Positions 18,801 through 25,400 of a stretch of 32,281 nucleotides of DNA are shown here, piece by piece. Source of the stretch: Methylococcaceae bacterium (lineage in GTDB: Bacteria; Pseudomonadota; Gammaproteobacteria; Methylococcales; Methylomonadaceae). Every line of letters starts with the position of its first letter. Position 1 is the stretch's first letter. A model generated the notes under the pieces. That model made no database searches and was not told the origin of the DNA. It was given only the letters and a program-made list of their open reading frames with translations. The translations under genes and the position numbers were made by a program. The stretch is taken from the NCBI GenBank assembly GCA_013140705.1, contig JABFSH010000081.1, positions 1 through 32,281 on the forward strand, given 5' to 3'.

Positions 18801-21418
18801 GCTGCACCAAAATCGAGGCCGGCGGTGCGGGCGAGGTAATAGAAACGGTCAGCGTTCTGCAGCATCTCCATCTGGGTTTCGAACACAAAATTAAATGTTG
18901 AGCCCAACATGCCGCCGAACGGCATTTGTTTTTCGGCAAGACCGCCGATCCATAAATCCACGTTACCGAGCCCCGTGGTTGTTACGCCATCGACATCCTT
19001 GATTGTATGAACAATGGAATTGTTGGCCCAGTCGCCGGTGCTGTTAAGAAAATCGAGGCGGTCAACGTATGTTATTCCGGCAATTGTCACACCATCGCCA
19101 TCTGTACCGTCGCCAAGCACCAAAAGTGTGGCGGCTGCGCGCTTATCCGCTAGCGTCGTGGCACTGGTAATGGCTGCATGCGTGCCATAAGCGGCAATAA
19201 AATTGATGATTGAGGCTTCGTGCTTCAGATTAGCCGCCAAATCCGCCCAGCTAACATAGGCGGCAAGCTGTGAATCCTGCGTCATGTTGAAAAATTCGCG
19301 GCGCACCGCATTGAACGATGGTACGCCGGTATCGCGGCCGCGCGCGATGTTGATCGCCGCTAGATCGAGTGGCAAACCGACCAAGTTGTTGCGCAAGGCA
19401 TCAGTAACGAACTCGTCGATTTCGTTGCCCATCTGCCGTGTCATGCCACGTACAATGGCGCCAGCAGCTTCGGCCGCCGAATCACCTGCCACACCAACCT
19501 GGTCACTCGCCACGAACGCCAGAGGATTCAGGAAGGCCTCGATCAGACCGATTTGCTCACCGGTATTCGTTTGATGGAGGGGATCAGCATTAATGGGATT
19601 AAAGTCTGGATCGTATCTGTCCACGGTTTCGGTCAGCATTGAATGGCCGAAGCGATACACAACATTGGCAAATTCCGAAACAATAGCCGGGTTGATCGTA
19701 ACGTCGTAGCCGATCGGTGCGAGGAATGCGTCGATATTTGGTTGCACCTTGCGAGCAAATTCTTCGAAAACGATATGCTGATACTGCATCTCGGTTGCGA
19801 AGCGCGCTGCCTGGAAGAGCCTTTCGCCATCCCAGTTCAGGGTTGTTAAATCAGTTGGAACTGCTGCAACGTCGGTGACCAACCAATCGTTCAAAGTAAC
19901 CACACCGTTTGTTGCAGCATCAGCTAGAATTGTCGCCTGAATTTCGGCGACCTGCCGGTTATGCTCGGAGTGAAAGATGTGGTGTACCGTGGTCAAACCA
20001 ATATTTTCATTGCCGCGACCATCGCCGGTGATGAAGTGGGCATCGAGCAACTCGTCGTCGTACGCCACCTTGCGGCCCATGAAGTCCGTTGCAATCACAT
20101 TGCCGACATCAGTATCAGTATCGGCTTGAACAACACTGGTTTCTGGTGTGCCCGGATTTCCATCCGTATCGAACACGCTTCCTGGCGCTGCGTTGTGCGC
20201 GATGTCATCGAGAAAGGCGTGGTTGGTGCGAAAAGCGGTGGCCGTGCTGACCGGCGCCAAAGGATTCCCTTCCAGAACGCTATCATCGGCAGTGTTGGGA
20301 ATACCGTCTGGGCCGACGCCTATGATCAACTGCGCAAAACCATTCGCCCCCGGGATAAACTTGCCATACGCGTCGGTACGCAATAGCGGTACATTGAGTA
20401 CATCCGTGTCGATTAGCTGGATACCCAGCATCGTTGCTGCCTGAGCTTTAACTTCAGCCCATGTGGGCAATCCACCGCTAGCGCCATCAAGCAGCTTACC
20501 GGTCGCCACCGGATGGCCGCTGGCATCGAGTTCGTATTCTCTCAAAAACACCTGGTGTGACGAGTGCGAGGTGTAGGTCTGATTCTGATCCACAAACGGC
20601 GTGGTCTGGTTGTTGAAATAGTGGATGTCATCGGAGGTATCCGCCGTTCCCCGCGTGTCGGTGACCGTGCTGGCACGGGTTACCGCCATGAAGCGCTGGT
20701 TAACCTGAAGGTCGTCGAGACCCTCGTCGATTCCTACTGTTGTAACGTCATCGCCGATGATGCCGTCGGCACCACCAATCAGCGGATCATCCGGCTGTAG
20801 AGGGATATACACGGTTCCGTTACCGCCCTTATTGATCAAATCCAGACCGTGATCGAAGAACTGGCCGAACAAGGTCATCCATGAGTTAAAGGGCGCCGAC
20901 AAACCCTCATCCGGCGTGACATTAGGGATAAATAAGGTCTGGCCGGCAGGAATGGCAACACCGTTTAAATCGAGAAGACTGCCAGCAGCGTATGGATTAC
21001 CATCCGGATCAAGCTGAGTGCCATCGGCCAGGATGCCCTGTCCGGCGGCAACAAAGGTCTCGACGGCCACCGGGTTGCTGATGGTCTGGTCGACAATCAG
21101 ATTGGAGATGATGCGCGGATCGGCATCGACCACGCTGGTGGTGGTAGCATAGTTATTGTTTGTAACCCCGACGAATGGGGGGTCGTCAGCTTCGTCGCGG
21201 AACACCTGACCCAGCAAAAACGGAAAGTTGTTGTCCGCAGCGCCGAACGAATTTTGGCCTGGCAGCAGATTGTTGTATGAACCATCAACAGTACGCAGCC
21301 CCAAGGGCGCAAAAGCATTCGGAACCAGACTTGCCAAGTCCGCTCCACCTGCGTGCGCCTCAGCGATCTGGATTTGTTTAAAAATAAATTTCAGGTCGGA
21401 TATACTTAATTTTGCCAT
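9839..21418 (-). CDS. Giant secreted RTX protein with two animal-type haem peroxidase domains
   Basis: About 3859 residues from the ATG at 21418, which has GGGGA seven bases upstream; a GTG ten codons earlier is the alternative. There is no signal peptide. Order of parts: peroxidase domain 1 (about 20-940), RTX repeats (960-1110), a linker and Ig-like segment (to about 1506), peroxidase domain 2 (1520-2440), RTX repeats (2460-2640), Ig-like segments (2890-3090), then a C-terminal RTX array (3130-3845) ending in an aromatic/hydrophobic tail typical of type I secretion signals. Each peroxidase has the distal-His motif GQFFDHGLDL (near 190 and 1723), GDGRGNENIGL with distal Arg and haem-linking Glu, proximal-His RFGHSML (near 592 and 2125), and INIARGRDTGVPS. 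Known relatives include the Mn(II)-oxidising peroxidase MopA. The adjacent divergent type I system is the likely exporter. Confidence 0.95.
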   Translation of the reverse strand: MAKLSISDLKFIFKQIQIAEAHAGGADLASLVPNAFAPLGLRTVDGSYNNLLPGQNSFGAADNNFPFLLGQVFRDEADDPPFVGVTNNNYATTTSVVDADPRIISNLIVDQTISNPVAVETFVAAGQGILADGTQLDPDGNPYAAGSLLDLNGVAIPAGQTLFIPNVTPDEGLSAPFNSWMTLFGQFFDHGLDLINKGGNGTVYIPLQPDDPLIGGADGIIGDDVTTVGIDEGLDDLQVNQRFMAVTRASTVTDTRGTADTSDDIHYFNNQTTPFVDQNQTYTSHSSHQVFLREYELDASGHPVATGKLLDGASGGLPTWAEVKAQAATMLGIQLIDTDVLNVPLLRTDAYGKFIPGANGFAQLIIGVGPDGIPNTADDSVLEGNPLAPVSTATAFRTNHAFLDDIAHNAAPGSVFDTDGNPGTPETSVVQADTDTDVGNVIATDFMGRKVAYDDELLDAHFITGDGRGNENIGLTTVHHIFHSEHNRQVAEIQATILADAATNGVVTLNDWLVTDVAAVPTDLTTLNWDGERLFQAARFATEMQYQHIVFEEFARKVQPNIDAFLAPIGYDVTINPAIVSEFANVVYRFGHSMLTETVDRYDPDFNPINADPLHQTNTGEQIGLIEAFLNPLAFVASDQVGVAGDSAAEAAGAIVRGMTRQMGNEIDEFVTDALRNNLVGLPLDLAAINIARGRDTGVPSFNAVRREFFNMTQDSQLAAYVSWADLAANLKHEASIINFIAAYGTHAAITSATTLADKRAAATLLVLGDGTDGDGVTIAGITYVDRLDFLNSTGDWANNSIVHTIKDVDGVTTTGLGNVDLWIGGLAEKQMPFGGMLGSTFNFVFETQMEMLQNADRFYYLARTAGLDFGAALENNSFAKLIMLNTDATHLPSDVFTTPGWILEVDALKQYTGLGVDGRDDPEGEPGLIPLVIRDNPETADVETNYLRYTGEDHVVLGGTDSADTIISSIGDDTIYGDGGNDRIEGGDGVDNLNGGAGDDIITDLGGDDVIHGDAGNDVIQGGNGINLIHGESGQDFVITGEDISTVFAGTGNDFVLGSSRNLEVIGGEGNDWLEFGHQEGTVGDNFDANGADLVKGHDVIIGGGAFEDIIAEGGDDIIFGSDGQEKMDGASGFDWADYKFEKAGVTADLKIPTFSSAPATPSTAGLLDLYAFVEGLSGTAFGDVLRGDDTLASEFLLAGAQGSVLDQAGIARIAGLQTLLGAGVTSFSGGNIILGGDGSDIIEGRRGDDIIDGDRWLNARISVRDASDHDVELFSVDSMRDLIPRVLSGEINPGQLEVVREILVATGPDFDTAVYSGARANYTVSIAFDGTVTVRDNVGTILGTEGTDTLHNIERLQFSDQVMVLPAGEGLNAGPVGQLTISDDTPAINQQLTVSAAGITDANISGASISGKPISYYWQVERPFIDANGVTTFETNNWEDIIVPNGQGGAATTADGPSLTVPELTTGLALEGLRLRVRAVYQDDNGVMENVYSAPTTAVTGVIASAPSTLIPAEGLVDSAGIHLIRADLQFILDQIVVAEHHAAGESLLTLVGNERMPLGLRTVDGSYNNLVAGQSGFGAADNNFPFLLDQAFRNDQDGDTFGPVANTDYGLLNGANNPVSVADADPRIISNLIVDQTADNPAAYAAAYDPGVDGVLGNADNIGDDVLKDGVSIVASPGLDGVFGTTDDKAVFKFNNSTPDEGLSAPFNSWMTLFGQFFDHGLDLINKGGNGTVYIPLQPDDPLIGGADGIIGDDVTTVGIDEGLDDLQVNQRFMAVTRASTVTDTRGTADTSDDIHYFNNQTTPFVDQNQTYTSHSSHQVFLREYELDASGHPVATGKLLDGASGGLPTWAEVKAQAATMLGIQLIDTDVLNVPLLRTDAYGKFIPGANGFAQLIIGVGPDGIPNTADDSVLEGNPLAPVSTATAFRTNHAFLDDIAHNAAPGSVFDTDGNPGTPETSVVQADTDTDVGNVIATDFMGRKVAYDDELLDAHFITGDGRGNENIGLTTVHHVFHAEHNRLVAHIQDVAIASNDVSFLNQWLTVDVVALPVTAAAISALQWDGERLFQAARFATEMQYQHLVFEEFARTVQPQVDLFFAAGQVYDTMLNPAIVSEFANVVYRFGHSMLTETVDRYDPAFNIIDTDPLHPGQTGSGNQIGLIAAFLNPLAFAASGADASEAAGTIVRGMTRQVGNEIDEFVTEALRNNLVGLPLDLAAINIARGRDTGVPSLNAARQEFYTKTGDAQLAPYTSWVDFASHLKHEESVVNFIAAYGTHSSITSATTLADKRAAATDIVLGGGAISEVDRLAFLNGSAATTGVNDIDLWIGGLAEKQMPFGGLLGSTFNFVFETQMENLQDGDRFYYLERTAGLNFLTELEGNSFAKLIMANTDATHLPGNVFTTPTWTLEVNPDIQFTGLGITSRDDPTGGSSVTPLVIRDNPATPGSDTNYLRYTGEDHVVLGGTDGDDILVSSIGDDTLYGDAGNDRLEGGDGVDMLLGGIGDDIITDLGGDDVIQGGDGNDAIQGGNGINLVIGGFGQDFINTGEDASEAFGGPGNDFILGSRANEQDMGNEGDDWLEHGNADGSPGDNFDPFGRDQVAGNDVYIGDTVVDIMNAEGGDDIMIGNGGQQDHYLGASGFDWADYKDSPVGVIVFADLQFENEATALGANPSTLDRYQSVEGYSGSHHGDILVGGDNLTPFFATSGFNGSILTNEGIDRIDGLRDILPVGATSFTGEILLGGGGSDYLKGGWGDEVIDGDAWLNVQIGVYAPDDVFHTGTPILRFNSMTEMQDRIFSGEINPGQLAIIREIRTSLLDDTSIGPDFDTAVFGDVMANYTVEFNDNGTENVADDFWVVTDILTGLDGVDIVRNVERLQFSDQALIIGDGVNSEPEGSPTIIGTPTEDQLLTVSISGVTDADNITLANPDGNITGTVTYYWEMEGTGGIFTPILKDNGVTLAPVTGTTFQPTDLEVGFALRVRAVYKDANDVIETVYSAPTAPVIAVNDAPVGTVLINDTTPTETRALVAINAFTDADDPVDALGGGAPPPIVYNYQWQQANLLGVGGGSGGFSNIVGATSAQFTPDQAQVNRELRVVVSYVDGQGFNEIVTSAATIVTGDFIAANGLAQTLTGTQGQDEINGGAGNDIINALGQDDILNGGADNDTINAGAGNDTINYTMGDGTDTVNAGAGSDTLAITGTVNPDTLDVLFNGTVLTNVEGGAVTLVEAVTADLVGNIDTLSYNGTATAVAVAVNLTSGAASGFTRVTNIENVTGHAGIDTFTGDGNANILNGVGGVDTLNGAAGSDVLVGGLGNDILNGDAGNDTFNYTFGDGADAVNGGVDVDTLNITGTAVANTLDVVFNGTALTSFEGGTVLNVEAVTADLLDGTDTLTYAGTLAAASLFVNLAIGSASGFSMISNIENVTGGDGNDELTGNLNANTLNGGAGNDLLNGGAGIDILNGGAGNDRFIATILGDDNDSYSGGANIDTYDLSGTSAGASVTTVSATSLDIGTDTLATIENIIGSQGNDTITFNGGVNVIDAQGGNDTIVGGAGNDVLSGGAGNDTFNYTFGHGADAVDGGADTDSLNITGTVGNDTLDVLYNGISLTNFEGGTVTGVELVTANLLGGNDTLTYAGTTSGVNVNLAAGLASGFLSLLGIENAIGGSGADTLTGSTGALILNTINGGAGDDTYIVDGGETVTEAPGGGTDMVFSSAATFTISNANVENLTLTGNGNINGTGNNGANIITGNNGNNTLTGLGGVDTLFGGLGDDLLNGGAGNDFFVYNLALFGDDNIQAFDANAAGGQDLLDFRGSGLTLANIGITSNGIDTVVTVNGTETITLLGVTGVGANAINTTDFIFG
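9880..12030 (-). repeat. RTX nonapeptide array with three longer modules (C-terminal)
   Basis: The end of the giant gene codes for many copies of GGxGxDxLx, for example GGAGNDTFNY. Superimposed on these are three longer modules of roughly 150-240 residues that start with NYTxGxGxDxV and continue through ITGT, a xLDVxxNG segment, VxADL, xYxGT and a SGF...IEN ending (modules begin near 11890, 11430 and 10710). The nonapeptides bind Ca2+ and fold into a beta-roll once outside the cell. The longer modules imply stepwise tandem duplication. Confidence 0.85.
13500..14050 (-). repeat. Internal RTX block after peroxidase domain 2
   Basis: The coding sequence gives repeated GGDGxDxLxGGxGDD-type nonapeptides, such as YGDAGNDRLEGGDGVD, then a longer segment ending with FDWADYK. 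It matches the block after peroxidase domain 1 in order and spacing, so it was copied as part of one large duplication. It should bind Ca2+ and act as a folding station between the catalytic parts. Confidence 0.8.
15398..16272. repeat. 875-bp direct repeat, copy in peroxidase domain 2
   Basis: By eye this segment matches 19997-20871 base for base, with an offset of 4599 bases, which is in frame. It encodes about 292 residues of the second peroxidase domain, including the distal His and distal Arg motifs. The match ends abruptly on both sides with several differences in the next 20 bases. Confidence 0.85.
18010..18580 (-). repeat. Internal RTX block after peroxidase domain 1
   Basis: Nonapeptides such as YGDGGNDRIEGGDGVD and NGGAGDDIITDLGGDD directly follow the first peroxidase domain and lead into the FDWADYK segment. 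It corresponds to the block at 13500-14050 but has diverged at many positions. Confidence 0.8.
19997..20871. repeat. 875-bp direct repeat, copy in peroxidase domain 1
   Basis: Partner of the copy at 15398-16272. It encodes residues from about 183 to 474 of the first peroxidase domain. Sequences just outside still encode similar protein but differ at many bases, so identity here is far above the level of the surrounding duplication. Confidence 0.85.
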
Positions 21419-22314
21419 GACTGCATCCCCATAACTTTCTGTATTCACAAGAATTTAGATCGATGACCGTACATTGAAACAACCGTCGATCCGTTGCGTT
21501 CCGGTTTTACTGTGCACATTGGAGGTATACTTTGGTAGATAACCTAGTATTTTTATCAAGTAAAAAACCAAGTGAAATACTTGGTATTATAATTTTTCTA
21601 TAGCATTAAGTAAGCCAACATAACTAACATTATGTTTTAATTATATAAATATTATTTAAGGCGCGTCACAACACATTGCGGGTGTAACAATTTTGTTACA
21701 TAAACGAAACACAAACTGGAATATTTTATAAAAAATACTTAAAAAACATATTGTTGTACCGAATTACGTAGCTGTAATATTTTTGATACATAATGGATGC
21801 TGTAAAGATAAGAGAAAATGGAAATTAAAGTAAAATCAATCTTGTATAGAATAATTCAGCACTGTAATATCGCTATTTTTTATGTAAGCGATCACTTACA
21901 GGCATTCCTGAATCGCTAAATTATGCCAGGAACTGGGTGTGACTCTCCTGAGTCTGTGCATTGCATGTTATTGACGGAGCCTTGCCGGTTTTGCTGCAAA
22001 GCCAGGTGGAATATTCTAAAAATATTTTTAGATCAATTGGTTAGAAGTTTTCCTCTGAATTTGTCCGTTGCCGTTTTCGATGGCGTCTATTGTTGTCAAC
22101 AGAGCCTAGTGCTTTAAATCATTCGCTACTCCCGGCAATATCCAATTTGCTTTAGCCCTGACGCAGGCAAAGCACCACGCTTGTTGTTACCGTAATATTA
22201 AATTATAGTAATATTGCCTTCTAGCCGATTTGTCGGCCCCTACGCTCTTTAATTTAAAGGTCACAATTGTGAATATGAAATATTTTGCCGGTTGATTCCT
22301 TATGTTCAGTACTC
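21419..22314. promoter_or_regulatory. AT-rich divergent control region between peroxidase and secretion genes
   Basis: About 0.9 kb without a credible gene, between divergent starts at 21418 (minus) and 22315 (plus), so promoters for both directions must lie here. Visible elements: a perfect hairpin ACCAAGT-GAAAT-ACTTGGT at 21567-21585; a near-perfect 18-base palindrome TGTAAGCGATCACTTACA at 21883-21900, which has the shape of a dimeric regulator site; and repeated CTGTAATAT words near 21770 and 21862. Base composition is clearly lower in GC than in either flanking gene. I cannot assign specific -10/-35 boxes with confidence. Confidence 0.5.
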
Positions 22315-24021
22315 ATGAAAAATATTCCTACTTCTGATTTGCACCATGCGCTAATCCTCTGCAGAATGGCTTTTTTCTCTGCAGCGGGCTTTAGCCTGGT
22401 GATCAATTTACTGCAACTGGTTCCCACCATTTACATGTTGCAGTTATATGACCGCGTAGTCCCTACCGGCAACTTATCCACGTTGTTAATGTTAACCCTC
22501 ATCGTCATGGTGTTGTTTCTGACCATGGGCATTTTGGAATGGGTGCGCTCCCAGATTTTGGTCAGAGTCAGCACCCGTTTGGAAACATTGCTCAACGAGA
22601 GATTATTTCAGGTGGCTTATAAGCAATCTCTTTATACCGGGGGGCAACGGGCCGGTTCGCAACCGCTGGATGATTTGACCGCATTAAGGCAATTTTTGAC
22701 CGGGCAAGGTTTGTTCGCGTTTTTCGACGCCCCCTGGATGCCGATTTATATCGCCGTCATGTTTGTCTTTCATGTCTGGTACGGCTGGGCCGCCATTGCT
22801 ACCGCCATCGTATTAATCATCATTGCAATCATCAATGAAAAATTAACCAGTAAACTACTGGATGAAGCCAATGGTTTGGCCATTACCGGTCGCAATCTGG
22901 TCAATAAAAATCTGAAAAACGCCGAAGTCATTGAGTCGATGGGGATGTTGCACAGTGTCAGAAACCGCTGGATTGAAGGTACCCGGCAAATTCTGATATT
23001 ACAGGCAACCGCAAGTTCACGGGCAGGGTTGATGAGCGCGTTATCAAAACTGATCCGCCTTTCTTCGCAATCTCTGATTTTGGCCCTTGGCGCTTATTTA
23101 GTGATAGAAAATGAAATCACTGCGGGATTAATGATTGCCGGATCCATTCTGCTGGGCAGGGTGCTTGCGCCCATAGACATTATGATCGGTTCCTGGAAAG
23201 GTTTTATTAATGCCCGCGGCCAATATAAACGCCTGAACCACATATTATTGCAAATTCCTGACGATACTGAAAAAATGACTTTGCCGGTTCCTCAGGGCGA
23301 ATTTAAGATAGAGGCAGCAACGGTTGTCCCTCCGGGATCTAAAGTACCGGTCATCAAAGGCATTAGCCTGACCATCGAAAAAGGCGAAGTGGTTGGCGTG
23401 CTCGGCCCTAGTGGCGCCGGAAAATCGACCTTTGCGCGAGCACTGCTGGGCATCTGGCCGACAACGAATGGAAAAATACGACTTGATGGCGCTGATGTCT
23501 TTGCCTGGAACCGTCATGAACTCGGGCCATTTATTGGCTATTTACCTCAGGATATTGAATTGTTTGAAGGCACCATCAGTGAAAATATTTCGAGATTTGG
23601 TGAAATTGATCCGGAAAAAGTCGTCAACGCCGCTAAAATGGCGGACGTACACGAGCTGATTTTACGCTTGCCGAATGGTTATGATACCTATATCGGCGCC
23701 GATGGCGGCGCATTGTCGGGTGGTCAGCGCCAACGCATCGGACTTGCTCGGGCCTTATATGGCGATCCCGTTGTTGTCGTGCTGGACGAACCGAATTCCA
23801 ATCTGGATGAGCAGGGCGAACTGGCCTTAGGCAATGCCATTCAACGTTTAAAACAGAAAAGCGTCACGGTTGTGGTCATTACCCATCGCAGTAATGTATT
23901 GGTACATGTGACCAAACTGTTGATACTCAACGACGGTCTTGTTTCTCTTTATGGCCCGCGCGAGCAAGTAATAGCGCAATTACAACAACAGCTAGTCAAA
24001 CCCCAATCAATGGCGAGTTAA
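22315..24021 (+). CDS. prsD: Type I secretion ABC exporter (PrtD/PrsD family)
   Basis: A 568-residue ABC half-transporter from the ATG at 22315; the frame is open from a TTG at 22285. The N-terminal half holds membrane segments, starting at FFSAAGFSLVINLLQLVP. The ATPase half has Walker A GPSGAGKST near residue 366, signature LSGGQRQRIGLARAL near 467, and Walker B VVVLDEPNSNLD near 487. It lacks the N-terminal C39-like domain of HlyB, as is normal for the PrtD/AprD/PrsD group that exports proteases, lipases and RTX proteins. It is followed by adaptor and outer-membrane genes. The substrate is most likely the giant RTX peroxidase transcribed divergently. The symbol is a family-level assignment. 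Confidence 0.93.
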   Translation: MKNIPTSDLHHALILCRMAFFSAAGFSLVINLLQLVPTIYMLQLYDRVVPTGNLSTLLMLTLIVMVLFLTMGILEWVRSQILVRVSTRLETLLNERLFQVAYKQSLYTGGQRAGSQPLDDLTALRQFLTGQGLFAFFDAPWMPIYIAVMFVFHVWYGWAAIATAIVLIIIAIINEKLTSKLLDEANGLAITGRNLVNKNLKNAEVIESMGMLHSVRNRWIEGTRQILILQATASSRAGLMSALSKLIRLSSQSLILALGAYLVIENEITAGLMIAGSILLGRVLAPIDIMIGSWKGFINARGQYKRLNHILLQIPDDTEKMTLPVPQGEFKIEAATVVPPGSKVPVIKGISLTIEKGEVVGVLGPSGAGKSTFARALLGIWPTTNGKIRLDGADVFAWNRHELGPFIGYLPQDIELFEGTISENISRFGEIDPEKVVNAAKMADVHELILRLPNGYDTYIGADGGALSGGQRQRIGLARALYGDPVVVVLDEPNSNLDEQGELALGNAIQRLKQKSVTVVVITHRSNVLVHVTKLLILNDGLVSLYGPREQVIAQLQQQLVKPQSMAS

Positions 24022-24071
24022 TTCCTGTACTTCTGCCTTTTGCAATAGCCACAACCAATGGACTCCCAAGC

Positions 24072-25400
24072 ATGAAAGAAAAGCTTGCCACTGTTACTAC
24101 CAGCAATGCCCTCTCACTGGTAACTGATGAGCTACCCATCAGAAATATAGGTATTACGGTTCTGGTTTTAACATTTGGCATCCTGGGTACCTGGGGTTAT
24201 CTGGCGCCGCTGGATAGTGCCGCCCTTGCGCCCGGGCATGTCACCGTAAAATCGCACAGCAAGACTGTCCAGCATCTGGATGGCGGCATCGTCAGCCAGT
24301 TACTGGCCAGGGATGGCGATATTGTCAAGGAAGGCGATGTGCTGATGAGACTGGATGGCACCGAAATCAAAGCACAGCTTGAAATTCTTCGCGGCCGTCT
24401 GATTACCTTGTCCGCCCAGATGGCCCGTCTTGTTGCAGAGCGGGATCGCCGGGAAGAAATAACTTTTCCAGATAATTTGCTGGATTTATCGGATACCCAT
24501 ATTGCCGAAGCAAGGCAGGGTGAAAATCAGATATTCCAGGCCAGAAAAAGCACGCATGAAGGCGAAATTTCAGTTTTAAATCAGAGGGTGACCCAGTTAA
24601 GCTCAAAAATTAAAGGTTTGCAGGGACAACGCAACAGTAAACAGCAGTTAACGTCTTCTTATGCAGAAGAAATTTCCGACTTGAAGAAATTATTGGCCGA
24701 GGGTTTTGCCGATAAACAAAGGTTACGGGACATTGAGCGTAATCATGCCATCGTCACAGGCGAAATCGCTTCATTAACCTCTGAAATTGCCGGCAGTGAA
24801 ATACAAATCGGCGAAACGAAATTACAAATACTGCAATTACAAAAGCAGTTTCAGGAAGAAGTTGCCGGCAAGTTGGGCGAGACGCAGGCAGAAATTCATG
24901 AGGTTTCCCAACGGCTGACAGCAACCGTTGATAAGGTCACCAGAACCGAGATTAAAGCCCCAGCCAGTGGCCGCGTTCTTGGGTTATCGGTGCATAACAT
25001 GGGTGGCGTCATTACACCGGGCAAACCTATACTTGATATAGTGCCACAACAAGAAGAATTGATTATTAATGCCCAAGTATCGCCCATCGATATTGACAGA
25101 GTCAGAATCGGATTAGTCGCGGAGGTCAGATTCAGCTCATTTAAACAGGCGCTGACACCAAAGGTTTCTGGCAAGGTAATAAATTTGAGTGCAGACCGGT
25201 TAACCGACGAACGAAGCGGTATGGCTTATTATCAAGCTCAGATTGAATTGACGCCGGACAGCTATGATAAATTAAGAGGCCTGGAATTATTACCCGGCAT
25301 GCCGGCAGAAGTCTTTATCAACACTGGGGAACGAACGGTCTTCGAATATTTAATGCAACCTATTACCAATGCTTTTTCGCGGGCCTTTATAGAAGACTGA
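24072..25400 (+). CDS. prsE: HlyD-family membrane fusion protein (PrtE/PrsE type)
   Basis: A 442-residue adaptor. A cytoplasmic N-terminus precedes one membrane segment at about residues 23-42 (NIGITVLVLTFGILGTWGYL). Then come a lipoyl-like half (VTVKSHSKTVQHLDGGIV), a long coiled coil at roughly residues 100-290, the second lipoyl half (TEIKAPASGRVLGL) and a beta-barrel region. This is the standard order for type I secretion adaptors that link the ABC exporter to TolC. Its stop overlaps the next start (TGATG), so adaptor and outer-membrane channel are translationally coupled. Confidence 0.93.
   Translation: MKEKLATVTTSNALSLVTDELPIRNIGITVLVLTFGILGTWGYLAPLDSAALAPGHVTVKSHSKTVQHLDGGIVSQLLARDGDIVKEGDVLMRLDGTEIKAQLEILRGRLITLSAQMARLVAERDRREEITFPDNLLDLSDTHIAEARQGENQIFQARKSTHEGEISVLNQRVTQLSSKIKGLQGQRNSKQQLTSSYAEEISDLKKLLAEGFADKQRLRDIERNHAIVTGEIASLTSEIAGSEIQIGETKLQILQLQKQFQEEVAGKLGETQAEIHEVSQRLTATVDKVTRTEIKAPASGRVLGLSVHNMGGVITPGKPILDIVPQQEELIINAQVSPIDIDRVRIGLVAEVRFSSFKQALTPKVSGKVINLSADRLTDERSGMAYYQAQIELTPDSYDKLRGLELLPGMPAEVFINTGERTVFEYLMQPITNAFSRAFIED

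Noticed and set aside
10086-20800. Many long open frames antisense to the giant peroxidase gene
   Set aside because: They follow from the biased, repetitive RTX and peroxidase codons on the other strand; identical frames recur in the duplicated part, and none has a recognisable domain or its own leader.
21923-22117. 64-codon plus-strand frame upstream of the exporter operon
   Set aside because: No ribosome binding site, odd cysteine-rich composition and no family resemblance; more likely non-coding leader DNA.
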